From Candidatus Mesolinea sp. (GTDB lineage: Bacteria; Chloroflexota; Anaerolineae; Anaerolineales; Anaerolineaceae), in NCBI GenBank assembly GCA_003499715.1, contig DNSH01000053.1:1-7735 (forward strand): a stretch of 7,735 nt of DNA. Direction: 5' to 3'. Positions 6,586 through 7,735 of the stretch are shown here, in pieces; the stretch's first letter is position 1; each line of letters starts with the position of its first letter. Under the pieces are notes generated by a model that was given only the letters and a program-made list of their open reading frames with translations, was not told where the DNA came from and did no database searches. The translations under genes and the position numbers were made by a program.

Positions 6586-7566
6586 CTAACCTGCCAGGCC
6601 TGGCAGGTCACCAAAGGTACGTGCTGAGTGCACGGCGTTCAGGATGGCCTCAGCGACCACCCGGGCTGCATAAGCCGCAACCAGGTTAAAGTCTGCCGGC
6701 ACTATGCGGGTTGAAATCCCAAAAATCGTATCGCCATCGAACATGGTATGGGCTGGCCGCACGGTCATAGCAATACCGTCTTGTGCCATTTGAGCTAGCT
6801 TGTTAACCTCTTCCTTGGTCAGCTTGGCGTTGGTGGCTATCACGCCAATGATGGTATTTGCGCCAACGGTTGGACTGCCTTGAACATGTCTGGCAAATTC
6901 TTCTCTTGCCAAGCCTTGCATGAAGTCCAAGGTGCTGATCGGTTGGCCAGTCTCTGGCGAGCGCAATCCGGCGATTTGTTGCCCGTTTGCTGGGTCAAAT
7001 ATATCGCCAAGAGCATTTACTACCATTAATGCGCCGATGTATAAACCAGGTACGATCTCCATGCTGGCAGTACCAATCCCGGATTTCATCGCGTGCTCCA
7101 GACCAAGGAGCTTGCCTACGGTTGCGCCAGCACCCGCTCCTACGTTGCCAACCTCACAAAAGTGCCCGGCATTCAAGCAAGCATTGTACCCCATCGCAGC
7201 GTCCGGGCGTGCGGGCGGCGTCGTCACACCTAAGTCAAGGATGACAGCGGCTGGAACGATGGGCACCACACCATTTTCAATGGGAAATCCACGCGCTTTC
7301 TCCTCCAGATAGCGCATCACGCCCCCGGCTGCGTCTAAACCATAAGCCGATCCGCCTGTGAGCAAGATCGCGTCTATGTAGTTGACCATGTGCATGGGGC
7401 GGAGCAAATCGGTTTCGCGCGTGCCTGGTGCTCCGCCGCGCTGATCTACGCCAGCGATAGCAGGGTGCTCAAATAAGATGACGGTACAGCCAGAAAGTCC
7501 GCTTGTGTGTTGGGCATGCCCAACTTGGATTCCCCCCACATCAATAAGGGAATTGGTGTTTTCCAT
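6586..7566 (-). CDS. P1-family (DmpA/NylC/ThnT-like, S58) autoproteolytic hydrolase
   Basis: N-terminal-nucleophile amide hydrolase, 326 aa, cytoplasmic (no signal peptide). Family features in order: VGGIQVGHAQ (10-19), VDQRGGAPGTRETDLL (40-55), TGGSAYGLDAAGGV (70-83), GNVGAGAGATVGK (140-152), VVNALGDIFDP (182-192), the autocleavage junction GAN-T (N237/T238) followed by IIGVIATNAKL, and FDGDTIFG (276-283). In NylC and ThnT the precursor splits between Asn and Thr and the freed Thr is the nucleophile. The two Asp of FDGD (D277, D279) keep the spacing I remember for NylC D306/D308 relative to T267. DmpA and BapA use Gly-Ser instead, so this protein is on the NylC/ThnT side. Substrate cannot be read from sequence: family members act on N-terminal amino acids, beta-amino acid amides, nylon oligomers or pantetheine. 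Placement upstream of coaX-coaBC makes a pantetheine or beta-alanyl amide plausible. AAAGGTGG lies just upstream of the ATG. Confidence 0.9.
   Translation of the reverse strand: MENTNSLIDVGGIQVGHAQHTSGLSGCTVILFEHPAIAGVDQRGGAPGTRETDLLRPMHMVNYIDAILLTGGSAYGLDAAGGVMRYLEEKARGFPIENGVVPIVPAAVILDLGVTTPPARPDAAMGYNACLNAGHFCEVGNVGAGAGATVGKLLGLEHAMKSGIGTASMEIVPGLYIGALMVVNALGDIFDPANGQQIAGLRSPETGQPISTLDFMQGLAREEFARHVQGSPTVGANTIIGVIATNAKLTKEEVNKLAQMAQDGIAMTVRPAHTMFDGDTIFGISTRIVPADFNLVAAYAARVVAEAILNAVHSARTFGDLPGLAG
6589..6608. repeat. Perfect 20-bp palindrome over the 3' end of the P1 hydrolase gene
   Basis: ACCTGCCAGG is followed directly by its reverse complement CCTGGCAGGT. It encodes the last residues (L-P-G-L-A-G) and ends next to the stop codon. 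In RNA it would fold as an 8-bp GC-rich stem with a GGCC loop. No T-run follows on the minus strand, so it is not a standard terminator; mRNA 3'-end protection, processing, or a dispersed hairpin repeat inserted at the gene end are the options. Confidence 0.7.
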
Positions 7567-7578
7567 AATCCACCTTTC

Positions 7579-7591
7579 AGTATTAAATACT
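7579..7591. promoter_or_regulatory. 13-bp perfect palindrome, candidate operator
   Basis: AGTATT-A-AATACT, six-base arms around one base, lying between the extended -10 box and the ribosome binding site of the P1 hydrolase, so at about the first transcribed bases. The half-site AGTAT recurs at 7599-7603, 20 bp away. The position suits a repressor site; the AT-rich composition makes chance possible. Confidence 0.35.
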
Positions 7592-7598
7592 TATAGTG

Positions 7599-7613
7599 AG
7601 TATAGCACGTCAA
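7599..7613 (-). promoter_or_regulatory. Candidate promoter (extended -10) of the P1 hydrolase-coaX-coaBC run
   Basis: Minus strand TGCTATACT: TATACT (7599-7604, 5 of 6 to consensus) with TG one base upstream (7606-7607), i.e. an extended -10 element, which can work without a good -35. A TTGACG (7608-7613) lies immediately upstream, too close to serve as -35 for this box. The expected start is near 7592, leaving a leader of about 25 bases before the ATG at 7566. Confidence 0.45.
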
Positions 7614-7654
7614 AAACTGTTCGTTTGTTAAATTTATTAAATGTCAAGGCTAAA

Positions 7655-7692
7655 TAGAAATGTCCTAATGCTGGCAATTTAGAAATGTCCTA
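7655..7692. repeat. Two 13-bp direct repeats, 25-bp period
   Basis: TAGAAATGTCCTA at 7655-7667 and 7680-7692, identical. Including the bases before them (GGC plus four), the match is 17 of 20 (7648-7667 against 7673-7692). The spacing is about 2.4 helical turns. Most likely transposase-binding end repeats of the element above. Confidence 0.7.
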
Positions 7693-7735
7693 TTCAGTTG
7701 ATAAAGTTGTCAGGATGGGTTTGCCATTGATCTTC
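7690..7735 (-). CDS. 3' end of an ORF entering from outside the window (possible transposase)
   Basis: On the minus strand one frame reads KINGKPILTTLSTE and then TAG (stop at 7692-7690), which lies inside the inner end repeat. Fourteen codons are too few to identify a protein. Calling it a transposase rests on its position beside the repeats. Another frame reads through this stretch to a stop slightly earlier, so the reading frame is not certain. Confidence 0.3.
   Translation of the reverse strand, partial: KINGKPILTTLSTE

Larger units (their letters stand above)
7642..7735. mobile_element. Probable end of an insertion sequence running out of the window
   Basis: The sequence from about 7642 starts with TG, carries two copies of a 13-bp repeat in its first 50 bases, and has an ORF end on the minus strand overlapping the inner repeat. 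A TG tip with several internal end repeats and a transposase stopping just before them is typical of IS21, IS481 and Mu-like DDE elements. The exact tip, the family and the other end cannot be determined from the 94 bases visible. The proposed tip is about 30 bp from the hydrolase promoter. Confidence 0.5.

Noticed and set aside
6554..6586. GTG start at 6586 for the small protein
   Set aside because: The added 11 residues are polar and look like untranslated sequence containing the ribosome binding site of the ATG at 6553.
6920..7312. Plus-strand ORF of 130 codons
   Set aside because: Antisense to the P1 hydrolase core, with composition typical of a shadow frame.

Overview
The window is a compact, single-direction stretch of bacterial chromosome: every convincing gene lies on the minus strand, so transcription runs from high to low coordinates. 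GC content looks moderate. The combination of a type III pantothenate kinase, a bifunctional CoaBC, a very large MalT-like ATPase/TPR regulator ending in a SARP-type DNA-binding and BTAD module, and a dihydroorotase resembling the one in eukaryotic CAD suggests a Chloroflexota bacterium, probably Anaerolineae. That assignment is inference from protein character; there is no rRNA or other phylogenetic marker here.

Layout in transcription order. 7735-7642: apparent end of an insertion element, with two copies of a 13-bp repeat (25-bp period) and the last 14 codons of an ORF entering from outside the window. 7641-7567: promoter region with an extended -10 box and a perfect 13-bp palindrome. 7566-6586: P1-family (DmpA/NylC/ThnT, peptidase family S58) autoproteolytic hydrolase, with a perfect 20-bp palindrome over its last codons. 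6553-6323: 76-residue helical protein with a strong ribosome binding site. 6262-5495: coaX. 5498-4281: coaBC, overlapping coaX by 4 bp (ATGA). 4280-4174: intergenic region with a near-perfect 17-bp palindrome. 4173-967: 1068-residue STAND ATPase/TPR/SARP regulator. 966-834: intergenic region with a near-consensus sigma-70 promoter. 833-1: dihydroorotase, cut off by the window edge (277 codons visible).

How the genes may work together. CoaX makes 4'-phosphopantothenate and CoaBC converts it, with cysteine, to 4'-phosphopantetheine, so these two cover the middle of CoA synthesis. The P1 hydrolase at the head of the same gene run has the Asn-Thr autocleavage junction of NylC and of ThnT, the pantetheine hydrolase. 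This raises a testable possibility that the operon feeds salvaged pantothenate (from pantetheine or a related beta-alanyl amide) directly to CoaX. The dihydroorotase (third step of pyrimidine synthesis) has its own promoter and appears to be a separate unit. The large regulator sits between the two modules; nothing in the sequence identifies its targets.

There is no gene-free stretch above 300 bases, and I see no RNA gene, CRISPR array, phage gene or defence system. Most of the window is housekeeping. The most interesting points are the P1 hydrolase/CoA linkage, the CAD-type dihydroorotase, and the altered CoaC active-site residues.
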